Shown piece after piece: positions 39,278-47,523 of a DNA stretch of 64,000 nucleotides (position 1 is its first letter; each line of letters starts with the position of its first letter). Source of the DNA: Edaphobacter dinghuensis (GTDB taxonomy: Bacteria; Acidobacteriota; Terriglobia; Terriglobales; Acidobacteriaceae); NCBI RefSeq assembly GCF_014640335.1, contig NZ_BMGT01000002.1, forward strand, positions 124,001 through 188,000, in the 5' to 3' direction. Position numbers and translations under genes: made by a program. The notes under the pieces are model-generated. The model was not told where the DNA came from. It saw nothing but the letters and a program-made list of their open reading frames with translations, and did not search any database.

Positions 39278-39640
39278 TTATCTAACGCTCAATTTTCTTA
39301 GGACGACCCGCTCGTATACAAAATGTGGAATGCGTATAGTCCTGTAGCGTTGCTTATTCATCGTGGTTGGTCGTTCAAGGATGATAACGCCGGGTTCGTT
39401 CTCGAATAGCTTCGTCACGGTGTTCCGGTGAAAGCCAGTCATCTTAGCGACTTCATCGACGGTGTAAACTCTTGGGTCCGTCCACGCAGTAGTTTTTGGA
39501 ACGGGGTCGCATCGTCTGACACTGATCTGCTTTAGCTCTGTGACGCAAACCGGGCAAACCTTCCACAAAACCTCGTCTGAATAGGTCACTTGGCACTTTG
39601 GGCATTCGGCTTGATATTCCATCTCATATTTCTTTTTCAT
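39278..39640 (-). CDS. Zinc-ribbon plus helix-turn-helix DNA-binding protein
   Basis: 120 residues. The N-terminus has two cysteine pairs, CPKC (about 14-17) and CPVC (about 30-33), which can form a zinc ribbon. The second half resembles a MerR/excisionase helix-turn-helix (VYTVDEVAKMTGFHRNTVTKLFE). It is divergent from the capsid operon, whose promoter lies in the 200-base gap between them, so it may be the switch or excision factor of Island A; this is inferred from position. Confidence 0.65.
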   Translation of the reverse strand: MKKKYEMEYQAECPKCQVTYSDEVLWKVCPVCVTELKQISVRRCDPVPKTTAWTDPRVYTVDEVAKMTGFHRNTVTKLFENEPGVIILERPTTMNKQRYRTIRIPHFVYERVVLRKLSVR

Positions 39641-39790
39641 CGTTGCAGCTTGGACTAAAAGCTCGTTATAGTCAACCTAAGTCACTTTGAATGTGCAGTT
39701 TATATGCACTTTACTAAGGCCATTTTAGACGCCGGGTTATGGCGTCCATTCTCTGCCCATAAAATAAATCGGTTTTATTGAATAAATAGA

Positions 39791-39819
39791 TTGACATTGA
39801 ATCGGTTTTCCCGGATACT
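39791..39819 (+). promoter_or_regulatory. Consensus sigma-70 promoter of the Island A capsid operon
   Basis: Perfect -35 TTGACA (39791-39796), a 17-base spacer and -10 GATACT (39814-39819). It is followed by a strong ribosome site (AGGAGG) before the start at 39840. AATCGGTTTT occurs twice here (about 39766 and within the spacer), possibly an operator. Confidence 0.8.
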
Positions 39820-39839
39820 CGATTTTGTCAGGAGGCAGC

Positions 39840-40364
39840 ATGACACCGTATACGACGCAAGCCGGTAAGAAAAATCTACAAGCCGGTATCAAAAAGATGG
39901 AGAAGTCCATGAGTCCAGCGGCTCAAGTTCGGCGCAACTTTCGCTTGGGCCGCCCACCCAAAGCGGGCGAATCGCTTCCGTTACATCGAACGGTGGTTTG
40001 GCAGCGGGCCGCCGACGCCGTCAATAAATTCCGAAGTGAAATGATTGCCGCAAAGCTCAATCCGCACCATGTGGACGCCGCAATCGTATACATTGAGGCC
40101 GCGAATCCAGAACTTCCGCACTTCATTTTGCTAGATGACGAGAGTAGATCACTCGACGAAATTCGCGCGGCGGCCTTCGATATTTTGGGACGCGATGACG
40201 TTCTCGCCCTCGGGATGCTCTTTAAACAGCACGACGAGCAAACGAAACAAGATGTCACCTTCCCGTATCTATTCACCGGACTTAGTGTGAATGGAATTGC
40301 AGTCTTGCGGAAAGCGGCAACCAATCAGTATGAAGGTGCAAGATTGCTAGGAATGAAGCATTAG
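39840..40364 (+). CDS. Island A operon protein, unknown
   Basis: 174 residues, first gene of the operon, with AGGAGG seven bases or so before the ATG. The N-terminal 60 residues are basic (KKNLQAGIKKMEKSM, RRNFRLGRPPKAGESLPLHRT). The rest is helical with no known motif (VDAAIVYIEAANPELPHFILLDDE). It could be a DNA-binding or scaffold protein. An upstream in-frame start at 39825 lacks a ribosome site. Confidence 0.6.
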   Translation: MTPYTTQAGKKNLQAGIKKMEKSMSPAAQVRRNFRLGRPPKAGESLPLHRTVVWQRAADAVNKFRSEMIAAKLNPHHVDAAIVYIEAANPELPHFILLDDESRSLDEIRAAAFDILGRDDVLALGMLFKQHDEQTKQDVTFPYLFTGLSVNGIAVLRKAATNQYEGARLLGMKH

Positions 40365-40505
40365 ATACTAGCAAAACAGATGGCGTAGAAGGTCTGCCAG
40401 GACCAACTACGCCGGATAGCCAAATCGACCCGCGACTAAACGAACCAACCGGCTTGTTTCATTTTACAAGCAAGGTTGCGTCCCTAACCCAAAAAGGAGA
40501 CCTCC

Positions 40506-40679
40506 ATGTCTTGCAAAATCATCGACCTTTCACCCGCCTCTGTACGTTCTTCGCTCCGCGCTCTCGCCCAAAACCGAAAGCCTCACATCCCTGAGACTCT
40601 TTTGGCTAAAGCTATCTTGGACGGCGGCTTCCCTGCCCCTCGTGTCGAGTCTAAGTCCCGCGCCGGTAAGGAGGCATAA
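40506..40679 (+). CDS. Small basic protein, Island A operon
   Basis: 57 residues (MSCKIIDLSPASVRSSLRAL...), basic, with AAGGAG nine bases before the ATG. It ends three bases before the next gene, whose ribosome site lies within its end. Short and unrecognised, but the spacing and ribosome site support a real gene. Confidence 0.55.
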   Translation: MSCKIIDLSPASVRSSLRALAQNRKPHIPETLLAKAILDGGFPAPRVESKSRAGKEA

Positions 40680-40681
40680 CG

Positions 40682-40963
40682 GTGTACGACCAGCTAGAAG
40701 TCCTGGCCGCATACACGGAGTATCCCGTGGCCGTCATGACAGACGACCAACACGCGCAAATCGAAATGATCGCCCTCGACGACATCAACCCCGAGGTTAT
40801 CGCAGGTTTTCAAGCCCGAGGTCTGCACTTTGCAGCAGCGTGCGGATTGCTACTGGGCATCCCCGAAATAGCGATGCAGTACCCGCTCCCGGAGCATGTC
40901 GCGTTCGCTGTTGGAGCGGCTCACCGGGAATACATCGCGGGTATCCGCACTCACGCCCACTAA
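40682..40963 (+). CDS. Small protein, Island A operon
   Basis: 93 residues from a GTG start with TAAGGAGG just upstream. It contains a hydrophobic, alanine-rich middle (FAAACGLLLGIPEIAMQYPLP). No family recognised. Its position directly before the head protease recalls small phage assembly genes, but nothing in the sequence proves this. Confidence 0.6.
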   Translation: MYDQLEVLAAYTEYPVAVMTDDQHAQIEMIALDDINPEVIAGFQARGLHFAAACGLLLGIPEIAMQYPLPEHVAFAVGAAHREYIAGIRTHAH

Positions 40964-41007
40964 ACCGGACTAAACGACGTAAAACTCCGCTTTGCAAAGG
41001 AATGCTG

Positions 41008-41850
41008 ATGGAAACGACACACACGATGCACCCGACGCACTCATATCTCGAAGTTTTAATGCGGTCGCCACTTTGGGCGATACGTGCGGATTATCCCATG
41101 CAGGCTCTACTCCAAGCCGCTAAAGAAAATGGGCGGGAGGCTTCCAACCCAACCGTAACCGGGTCAAAGGGCAACAAAATCGCCGTCATCCCGGTGCAGG
41201 GTGTTCTTACCAAAGACGGCCCCAGCTGGTACGGCTCAAGCTACGACAACATCACAAGAGCTGCAGAGCGGGCAGCGAAAGACCCTGAAATTAAGCACAT
41301 CATCCTCGCCGTCGATTCACCCGGTGGCCAAGTAACAGGACTGCCCGAAACCGCAGCCGTGTTGTCCCAAATTGCACAGATTAAACCTATTCACGCGATG
41401 GTCGAGGGCGTCGCTGCGTCGGCGGCTTATTGGTTGACATCGCAAGCGTCGAACATCGTTCTCACACCGTCCGGCGAAGTCGGCTCTGTCGGTGTTCGGC
41501 TTATGCACGCGGACATCTCGAAGATGCTGGACGACCAAGGCGTGAAAGTCACGGAGCTGTATTCCGGCGACTACAAAACGGAATGGTCTCCGTTCAAGCC
41601 GCTATCGGATGCGGCGAAGGCAGATATGCAACAGCGTATCGAAACAACACACAACGACTTCATCGCCGCAGTCACAGCCGGTCGAGGTGTCCGCGCTTCG
41701 AGCGAAGCCAAGGCGCAGAGATTCGGTGAAGGCCGATTGTTTTCGTCGAACGACGCATTGCGTCTCGGCCTCGTGGACAGCTTGCAGCGTCCCGGCGACT
41801 ATTACCGCAACGTAACCCCCACCGCCGAGCCATCGACACGGTTCGCGTAA
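41008..41850 (+). CDS. S49-family head-maturation protease (SppA/protein C-like)
   Basis: 280 residues with the SppA-type Ser-Lys dyad: VDSPGGQVTG (crotonase-like oxyanion turn), Ser in GVAASAAYW (about residue 136) and Lys in GDYKTEWSPF (about 188). Phage proteases of this family cut the scaffold and the delta domain of the capsid protein during maturation, and its place just before the capsid gene fits that role. No signal peptide, unlike cellular SppA. The start at 41008 has AAAGG at a normal distance; 41002 is too close to it. Confidence 0.85.
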   Translation: METTHTMHPTHSYLEVLMRSPLWAIRADYPMQALLQAAKENGREASNPTVTGSKGNKIAVIPVQGVLTKDGPSWYGSSYDNITRAAERAAKDPEIKHIILAVDSPGGQVTGLPETAAVLSQIAQIKPIHAMVEGVAASAAYWLTSQASNIVLTPSGEVGSVGVRLMHADISKMLDDQGVKVTELYSGDYKTEWSPFKPLSDAAKADMQQRIETTHNDFIAAVTAGRGVRASSEAKAQRFGEGRLFSSNDALRLGLVDSLQRPGDYYRNVTPTAEPSTRFA

Positions 41851-41876
41851 GCAGGGAAAAGTTTACAAAAGCGCTG

Positions 41877-41896
41877 CCCGAATAGAAAGGTTCGGG
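41877..41896 (+). terminator. Small hairpin between protease and capsid genes
   Basis: CCCGAA and TTCGGG pair across an eight-base loop. No T run follows; it may act as an mRNA processing or stability element that lets the capsid mRNA outlast the protease mRNA. Confidence 0.35.
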
Positions 41897-42000
41897 TCTG
41901 CCTAGCTAGCCGCGTGCATGTCGCACGTATGAGAGGCGAGGAACGCAGCAATGCACGACGCAGCAACGCATTACATATCGTCCCCCGGACGTTAAACAGG

Positions 42001-43239
42001 ATGCAATACATGAACATCATTGAAATTAAGAAACAACGCGCCGAGGCATCTGACGCGGCTGACAACATCATTCAGAGCGCGGCTCTTGCGGGACGTGCTT
42101 TGTCACCTCAAGAGACGGCGCAAGTTCGGGAGAACCTCACCAAAGCGGGCAAGCTCGAAGCTGAGATCGCCGAGCGCGAATCACGGAGCACGATTCGCAC
42201 GACGTTCCCGTCCGGCCTCGACTTACTGACTCCGGGACGCTCCAGCGCTCAGAGGCAGTCGTCCGCGCCCATCGGCAATAACCCAATGGAAATACCCATC
42301 CAGGCGTTTGCAGAGGATTACAACAATGCTTACAGTACTTGGATTCGATCAGGTGGAAAGAAGATGGAAGCGGCCCTCTATGAAGGTTCCAACGTTGCGG
42401 GCGGCTTCGCTGTCCCTACAATCACAGACGGGCAAGTGGTTCCCCTTGCGCCTCAGGAGATGGCCGTGCGTCGTATCGCTCGGGTTATCCCAACAACGAA
42501 CGACCTCAAGGTTCCAGTCAAAGCCACCTTCGGAACGGCTGCGATCAAATCGGAGTCGGGCGCATCGACTAACACCTTCACCGACAGTGACCCCACGATA
42601 AGCCAGTTTGAACTCACCTCGTTTATGGTGGGCCGTCAGACCTCAGCGAGTTGGGAACTGCTACAGGATGTCGCACAGTTCCAGGCGTTCGTCGTCGATG
42701 ACTTGGTCCTCTCTCTTCAGATGTTCGAGGAAAGCCAGTTTATCAACGGCACAGGAACGGGCGAGCCACAGGGACTCATCGGCAACACCGGCACAGGCGT
42801 AACAGGAGTTGCAAACACCGGCTCTGACCTTCTCGACGCGACTTACGACGTGCAAGCATCGCTTAACGCTGCGTATCACTCGGGAGCATCTTTCCTCATG
42901 GCACGCAGCACGGGCGTTGCGCTTCGTAAGGCACAGAAGCAGGCAAATCTTTTCGAGCCAGTATTCACGCGGTCAGGCGGGCAGGATTATTTGCACGGCT
43001 ACCCGGTGAACTACTCCGCAAGTATGCCCACAATGGCAGCCTCCGCGACTCCGGTATTGTTCGGCGACTTCAACGCCGGATACATCATCGGCGACCGTGG
43101 CGGCGCGGGCATCTCGATTAAATTCCTTGACCAGATCAAGGCAGTAAGCGGGCAGCTCGTGCTCTTGGCCTACCGTCGCACCGATGGCCGCGTCCGTCGT
43201 TCCGAGGCAATCCAGGCCATCACCATCGCAGCCAGCTAA
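42001..43239 (+). CDS. HK97-type major capsid protein
   Basis: 412 residues (409 if ATG 42010 is used, which is better spaced from the AGG at 41998-42000). The first 65 residues are a charged coiled coil of the delta or scaffold type (NIIEIKKQRAEASDAADNIIQS). The HK97 fold follows: GGFAVPTITDGQVVPL, IARVIPTTNDLKVPV, SFMVGRQTSASWELLQDVA, EESQFINGTGTGEPQGLIG and GDFNAGYIIGDRGGAGISI near the end. It would form the icosahedral shell. The match is full-length and the reading frame intact, which argues against simple decay. Confidence 0.92.
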   Translation: MQYMNIIEIKKQRAEASDAADNIIQSAALAGRALSPQETAQVRENLTKAGKLEAEIAERESRSTIRTTFPSGLDLLTPGRSSAQRQSSAPIGNNPMEIPIQAFAEDYNNAYSTWIRSGGKKMEAALYEGSNVAGGFAVPTITDGQVVPLAPQEMAVRRIARVIPTTNDLKVPVKATFGTAAIKSESGASTNTFTDSDPTISQFELTSFMVGRQTSASWELLQDVAQFQAFVVDDLVLSLQMFEESQFINGTGTGEPQGLIGNTGTGVTGVANTGSDLLDATYDVQASLNAAYHSGASFLMARSTGVALRKAQKQANLFEPVFTRSGGQDYLHGYPVNYSASMPTMAASATPVLFGDFNAGYIIGDRGGAGISIKFLDQIKAVSGQLVLLAYRRTDGRVRRSEAIQAITIAAS

Positions 43240-43245
43240 CAAAGT

Positions 43246-43266
43246 CCCGGTGCGGGGAGCACCGGG
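43246..43266 (+). terminator. Hairpin right after the capsid gene
   Basis: CCCGGTGC, loop GGGGA, GCACCGGG; starts seven bases after the stop, without a T run. One of two GC-rich hairpins in the gap between capsid and tape-measure genes. Confidence 0.5.
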
Positions 43267-43386
43267 CAAACATTCAGATTGCGGGGGAAGATTGCACCCG
43301 CGCCAGTCGGGACGCTCATGGCCCCCGCGAGGCGATTCGCTGTCGCCTATTTCGAACCATGAGCGGATAACTGGCTTTCCTTTCCT

Positions 43387-43422
43387 GGCTCCGGGGCATA
43401 TCCGGGGAGGTGCCCCGGAGCC
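43387..43422 (+). terminator. Strong hairpin before the tape-measure gene
   Basis: A perfect 12-bp stem (GGCTCCGGGGCA with its complement) and a 12-base loop, followed by GGGTTCTTTT. It probably limits read-through from the capsid gene into the 2.4-kb tape-measure gene. Confidence 0.7.
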
Positions 43423-43429
43423 GGGTTCT

Positions 43430-43533
43430 TTTACAAACCGTTTACAAATGCGTTTTACAAAGCGAGGTAAGCATGGCTTCTCCGGTGTGGGTTTTAAGTG
43501 TAGATTTACAAGCAAAAACCGCGACGTTTACAA
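43430..43533 (+). repeat. Five TTTACAA repeats around the tape-measure start
   Basis: TTTACAA occurs at 43430, 43441, 43454, 43505 and 43527, the last two inside the coding region. Another lies at 41862. Regular occurrence suggests a binding site, but short AT words can recur by chance. Confidence 0.45.
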
Positions 43534-45905
43534 GCGGATTAGCCGAGGCCGCAAAGAACGCTCGCGGCTCATTCAACGACATAAGCGACTCCGCAAGCGA
43601 TATGGCGTCAAACATGGCCGGGAGTGTTACGAATGTCCGCGCCGGTCTTGGTCTCATCGACAACACCATCCGGGGCAACCATGCCGCAGCGATGGCGGAC
43701 TTGATTCGGGAGTTCAAAGACTCCGCCGTCGTCATGGCCGCGTTGCCGTTCGCCGTCACCATCGGCGGTATCGCTGCCGTGGCCGGTATCGCCGTCGAGG
43801 TCGCCTCGAAGATAAAAGAATGGAAAGAATCGCAACAGCAGCTCACGCAAGAGCAGATGAAGTTCGGGACAACGATCAACGAAACATACAACGGCCTGGA
43901 CGAAAAAATCCTTTCCGCCGAGCAGAAGACCGACGAATTGCGGAACGATCACCTCGGCGCGCTGAGCAAGGAATTGCAGCTCATCGACAAGCAGAGCTTT
44001 TCCGAGTTGCTGCATTCCTTCGAGACCGTCGCCAAAGCTGCCGATACCGTCTTCGGAGACCTCAAAGGAAATTGGTATACGTTCGGCATCGGCTCGGCAG
44101 GCGCACAGCACGCACTGACGCAGTTCCAATCGCAGTACGAATCGCTCCTCGCACAAGGCAAGCAAGGCGAAGCCGCCGACTTACTCAAGGGAACCCGCGA
44201 CAGCGCCCAAAAAGTCCTCGAAGCGCAGCACGCCTACAACAACAGTCGCACGGGCGGCGGGATGATTGGCCCGTCGGTCGATTACACAAAGCAGTATGCG
44301 GCGTTGGCGACATTACGAGCAGCGGGCGTCAGCAGCACGGAAAAGGAAATCGCCGCGCAACAAACGCTCGTGGACGCCTTAAACGCGCAGCTCAACATTG
44401 AACAGAAAGTAAGCACGCTCAAGGGCATCGAGGCCGACAACGCCAAACGGACGACCGGCAACGACGCCGCACGCCAAGCCGCCGAGGGCGCGAAAGAGGC
44501 CGCAGCCTCGCAGCTCCGCATGGGTGAGATGGTTGTCGCGTCTGACCGGGCGGTCGCGGCGGCGAGGCTCGAAATCAGTCATGCTTCGATACAACAGCGC
44601 CTCGAATCGGAGATTGATTTCTCTAACCGAGAGCTTGCCGTCCAGCTCGCCGGGAACGCGGCGCAGATTGCAGCCCTCGATAAATCCTCAAAGGATTACA
44701 CCAACCAACTCAAGGCGCTCAACGACAAAGCGCTCGAACTGCAACAGCAACACGACTCGCAGATTGCGACACTAACGGCGCAGTCGCAGGCGCAGCAAGC
44801 GGCGCAAGCCATACGAGCAATGGAAGGCTCCGAGCGAGAGAAGATCAACGCCACACAGCAAGGCTCTGTGGCTCGGCTCGCAGCCATCGACGCCGCCATC
44901 GCCGAGGAAGCCGCGCATAACCTCAAAGCCGAGGACAGCTATCGGGCGTTGGCTAATCAGCGTGTCGAGACCATCCGCGAGATGGCACAGTCTGAGGCCG
45001 ACGACAAAGCCAAGGCCGCACAGCTTGCCGCTGCGAGCGATATGAAAATGGCGCAGCTCGGGCTAGCTGCATTGAAAGAGCAGCAAGCGGTAATCGATTC
45101 CGCACGGCACATGACGGATGCGAAAGAGGTAGCAGAGGCGACACAACAGGCTAATGCCCTTTATAAAATCCAGCTCGATGCAGGCAACAAGGAAATCGCG
45201 GCACTCAACAAAAACGGCAAGGATTACGAAACAAAGCTAATCGAGTTGCAGAACAAGCAAAAACAACTCACGCAGCAGCACGAAAACGAGATCACGGCAA
45301 TTCAGGACAAAGCGACGATTGCCCGCAATCAAACCGTTCTTTCTGCTTACAGCCAGTTCGAGAGCAGCATCGCTAAGGGCTTGACTAGCGTGCTCATGGG
45401 ACATCAGACCTTCGCGTCCATGATGAATAGTATTGGCAGCCAAGTGGCCGAGGGAATGATTCAAAACTCCCTCAAGGACCTCATGGCGCTCGATATGACG
45501 AGAGAACGCGAAGCCGCCGCAGCCGCTCGGAAAATGTATCTCGCCGGGTCGTCGCTGCCCTTCCCTGCAAACATCGTCATGGGTCCCGTTCTCGCTGCCG
45601 GTGCGTTTTCGGCGGTTATGGCGTACAACTCCGGTACGGATATGGTCCCTGGTGTTGGCAGAGGTGACGTTGTTCCGGCCATGCTCGAACCGGGCGAAGG
45701 TGTCGTCCCCGGTGGCGTTATGGACGGCCTTCGCAACATGGTCCGCAACGGCTCGATGGGCGGTCAATCTGTAACGCACATTCATGTACGCCCCACTTAC
45801 AACGTCCAGGCAATAGACGGTAAAGGTATGGGCGATGCCCTTGAGAAGCACAGCGCCGTACTGCAAAAGCACTTTGAGAAATCGGTAAGGAGGATGAATA
45901 AATGA
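43473..45905 (+). CDS. Tape-measure-like protein
   Basis: 810 residues, mainly coiled coil. Start at 43473 has CGAGG upstream. N-terminus: NDISDSASDMASNMAGSV; a hydrophobic patch near 85-110 (VVMAALPFAVTIGGIAAVAGIAV). Two long related segments at about 391-433 and 568-610 share AGN..IAAL.K..KDY...L..L..K...L.QQH. The C-terminus carries an ISxGTDMVPG-like phage pattern (SGTDMVPGVGRGDVVPAMLEPGEGVVP), typical of tail tape-measure or virion proteins, then a helix ending KHFEKSVRRMNK. In a phage it would set tail length; here no tail tube gene is seen, so it might be a minor head or ejection protein. Confidence 0.75.
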   Translation: MASPVWVLSVDLQAKTATFTSGLAEAAKNARGSFNDISDSASDMASNMAGSVTNVRAGLGLIDNTIRGNHAAAMADLIREFKDSAVVMAALPFAVTIGGIAAVAGIAVEVASKIKEWKESQQQLTQEQMKFGTTINETYNGLDEKILSAEQKTDELRNDHLGALSKELQLIDKQSFSELLHSFETVAKAADTVFGDLKGNWYTFGIGSAGAQHALTQFQSQYESLLAQGKQGEAADLLKGTRDSAQKVLEAQHAYNNSRTGGGMIGPSVDYTKQYAALATLRAAGVSSTEKEIAAQQTLVDALNAQLNIEQKVSTLKGIEADNAKRTTGNDAARQAAEGAKEAAASQLRMGEMVVASDRAVAAARLEISHASIQQRLESEIDFSNRELAVQLAGNAAQIAALDKSSKDYTNQLKALNDKALELQQQHDSQIATLTAQSQAQQAAQAIRAMEGSEREKINATQQGSVARLAAIDAAIAEEAAHNLKAEDSYRALANQRVETIREMAQSEADDKAKAAQLAAASDMKMAQLGLAALKEQQAVIDSARHMTDAKEVAEATQQANALYKIQLDAGNKEIAALNKNGKDYETKLIELQNKQKQLTQQHENEITAIQDKATIARNQTVLSAYSQFESSIAKGLTSVLMGHQTFASMMNSIGSQVAEGMIQNSLKDLMALDMTREREAAAAARKMYLAGSSLPFPANIVMGPVLAAGAFSAVMAYNSGTDMVPGVGRGDVVPAMLEPGEGVVPGGVMDGLRNMVRNGSMGGQSVTHIHVRPTYNVQAIDGKGMGDALEKHSAVLQKHFEKSVRRMNK

Positions 45906-46399
45906 TTGACGCTATTGACGAGCTTGTAGCGCGGTCCCGTGACCATCACGAGCTGCGGCGGTTTCACCAATTCCACCGACAGCACCCGGAGGTTTTAGAC
46001 TTCCTGGTTTCCGAAATTCGGCTCCGCATTGAGCAGGGCTTCGAGGCGTTCTCGTATCACAGCCTTTGGCAGTACGCCCGATGGAAGCTCGAACTAAAGA
46101 GCGGCCCCGCCGACACCTATTTGATGAATGATCACACCGCGCCGTTTTACGGACGGGCAATAGCTATATTGCATCCCGAGTTTAACGGGCGGGCAGAGGT
46201 TCGCGGGTCGGTCGCCGATAAGGTCTTCGGCACGGAGCTTGAACCCGCGCCAAAGAAGCGCACCAAAGGCTATGCGCGCCGGTTGCGATGGGCGGATGGT
46301 AAGTCGTTAGAGCAGGGATGGAGACCGACGCAGCCGCATGTCGTCGGCGTCGCCGGGGTCAATAAGAGAGCCGATATTCACCCGAGAAACGAGGACTAG
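45902..46399 (+). CDS. Island A operon protein, unknown
   Basis: 165 residues; its start overlaps the tape-measure stop (ATGA), so translation is coupled. The N-terminal half is helical (DHHELRRFHQFHRQHPEVLDFLVSEIRLRIEQGFEAFSYHSLWQYARWKLEL), the C-terminus basic. SYHSLWQYARWKLE resembles small proteins found in mobile elements that carry HNH or replication genes, but I cannot name the family. Confidence 0.65.
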   Translation: MIDAIDELVARSRDHHELRRFHQFHRQHPEVLDFLVSEIRLRIEQGFEAFSYHSLWQYARWKLELKSGPADTYLMNDHTAPFYGRAIAILHPEFNGRAEVRGSVADKVFGTELEPAPKKRTKGYARRLRWADGKSLEQGWRPTQPHVVGVAGVNKRADIHPRNED

Positions 46400-46401
46400 C
46401 C

Positions 46402-46821
46402 GTGGATACACGGAAACCGACGGGAGCGCTGGAGTTTGACAGCCCTAGCGGGAAACGACAGTCCCGCGAAGTCAATTACGTCCTCGACATCCGCGACTAT
46501 AGAGGGCGGGCCGGTTATCCTTGGCTCGTCATCGCGGCTAACCCGCAGCTTTCCGTCTATGCGTTGTGGTTGTGGTTGTTGTCTGAAGGAGGCAAAAACG
46601 AGAGAGGCGAAAGCTGGATAAAACGGCGTCGTTGGCTGTTTCAAGACCCTAATGTTGCCAAGGGAACCGGAGGACAAGCCAACGCCGACGGTAAGGATGG
46701 ACGTGCTGTAAAGATCATGCGCGAAAACCCAACGATGTCGGCTCGCAATCTAGTGAGACTGCTTAAGGAGAACGGTATTCGACGCGGCAAGGATTGGGTG
46801 CTGAAACATAAGTGTGATTAG
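46402..46821 (+). CDS. Island A operon protein, unknown
   Basis: 139 residues from a GTG two bases after the previous stop. The centre has WLFQDPNVAKGTGGQANADGKDGRAV, and the C-terminal 40 residues look like a winged-helix or HTH end (IMRENPTMSARNLVRLLKENGIRRGKDWVLKH). It may bind DNA. Last gene of the rightward operon. Confidence 0.62.
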   Translation: MDTRKPTGALEFDSPSGKRQSREVNYVLDIRDYRGRAGYPWLVIAANPQLSVYALWLWLLSEGGKNERGESWIKRRRWLFQDPNVAKGTGGQANADGKDGRAVKIMRENPTMSARNLVRLLKENGIRRGKDWVLKHKCD

Positions 46822-46957
46822 CCGGGAATGTCTGTCTGTTCATTGGGTCATATAAGAGATAGGAGATAGCAGACACCACCCAGCCCCCATCCTCCCGTCC
46901 TTCCGTCCGACTCCCTTGGAGGTCGTCGTACAGAATGACAGGGGATAGGTTTTGGAC

Positions 46958-46976
46958 TTTTTATCAACGATAAAAA
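46958..46976. terminator. AT-rich hairpin downstream of the capsid operon
   Basis: TTTTTATC and GATAAAAA form an 8-bp stem with a three-base loop, between the convergent operon and the DUF3606 gene. Weak, but the T runs could serve either direction. Confidence 0.45.
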
Positions 46977-47008
46977 TTACTAAGTAATTGCGGGCATAGG
47001 TCGCCGAG

Positions 47009-47194
47009 CTAACTCCAACGTTCCTTCAAATACGCTTCGACCTTCTTCACAGAGACACCTACGGCTTTTACCGCACCCCTAAGTCGTGCGGGCGTCACCT
47101 TAAACTTCTTGCACCATTGCTCTACTTCCCACGGTTCATTGACGTTGATGCGAACCTTATCTTGAATACCCCTTTTGGTGAGGTCATCTGACAT
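47009..47194 (-). CDS. DUF3606 protein
   Basis: 61 residues (MSDDLTKRGIQDKVRINVNEPWEVEQWCKKFKV..., ending VSVKKVEAYLKERW). This matches the DUF3606 pattern: a basic start, VNVNExWEV, then a small helical unit similar to a nucleoid or HTH fold. Such proteins are common on plasmids and islands; function unknown. Confidence 0.75.
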   Translation of the reverse strand: MSDDLTKRGIQDKVRINVNEPWEVEQWCKKFKVTPARLRGAVKAVGVSVKKVEAYLKERWS

Positions 47195-47523
47195 GCACGT
47201 ACTCCCTAGCGGATTTGTAACTGATAATGAACAACGTTACACCGGGGGTGGGTCAAATCTTGAGCAATGACCCTAAAAAGCCCTCTGCAACCCCCAAATT
47301 CCGATACGCAGTTAATTTACAAAAAATGGAAATAATATATGGTATTTGAAATTTATTTTCGTCTAGAAGAGTTTCTGAGCTGCAGAGGGCTTTTAGTGCT
47401 TCATGGTCAAGATTTCGACCACCCAACCATAGCCGATTAAACCGGCCCGCAATCGCGCATAAATGCCCGTGGGCGAGCCGGTGAAAAACGATGGTGGAAC
47501 CCTAGCGGCAGTTCCGTATGGCG
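47195..47523. other. Non-coding gap before the Island A integrase
   Basis: 329 bases. It contains the 124-bp inverted-repeat element at 47273-47396. The rest (47397-47523) is GC-rich and holds no recognisable gene. Arm-type integrase sites may lie here since the attachment core is on the far side of the integrase gene. Confidence 0.6.
47273..47396. repeat. Inverted-repeat element (MITE-like or structured RNA)
   Basis: The left arm CTAAAAAGCCCTCTGCA (47273-47289) pairs with TGCAGAGGGCTTTTAG (47381-47396), with one bulged A. Between them are 91 bases of AT-rich sequence. The size and arms resemble a miniature inverted-repeat element; no target duplication is obvious. Confidence 0.6.
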
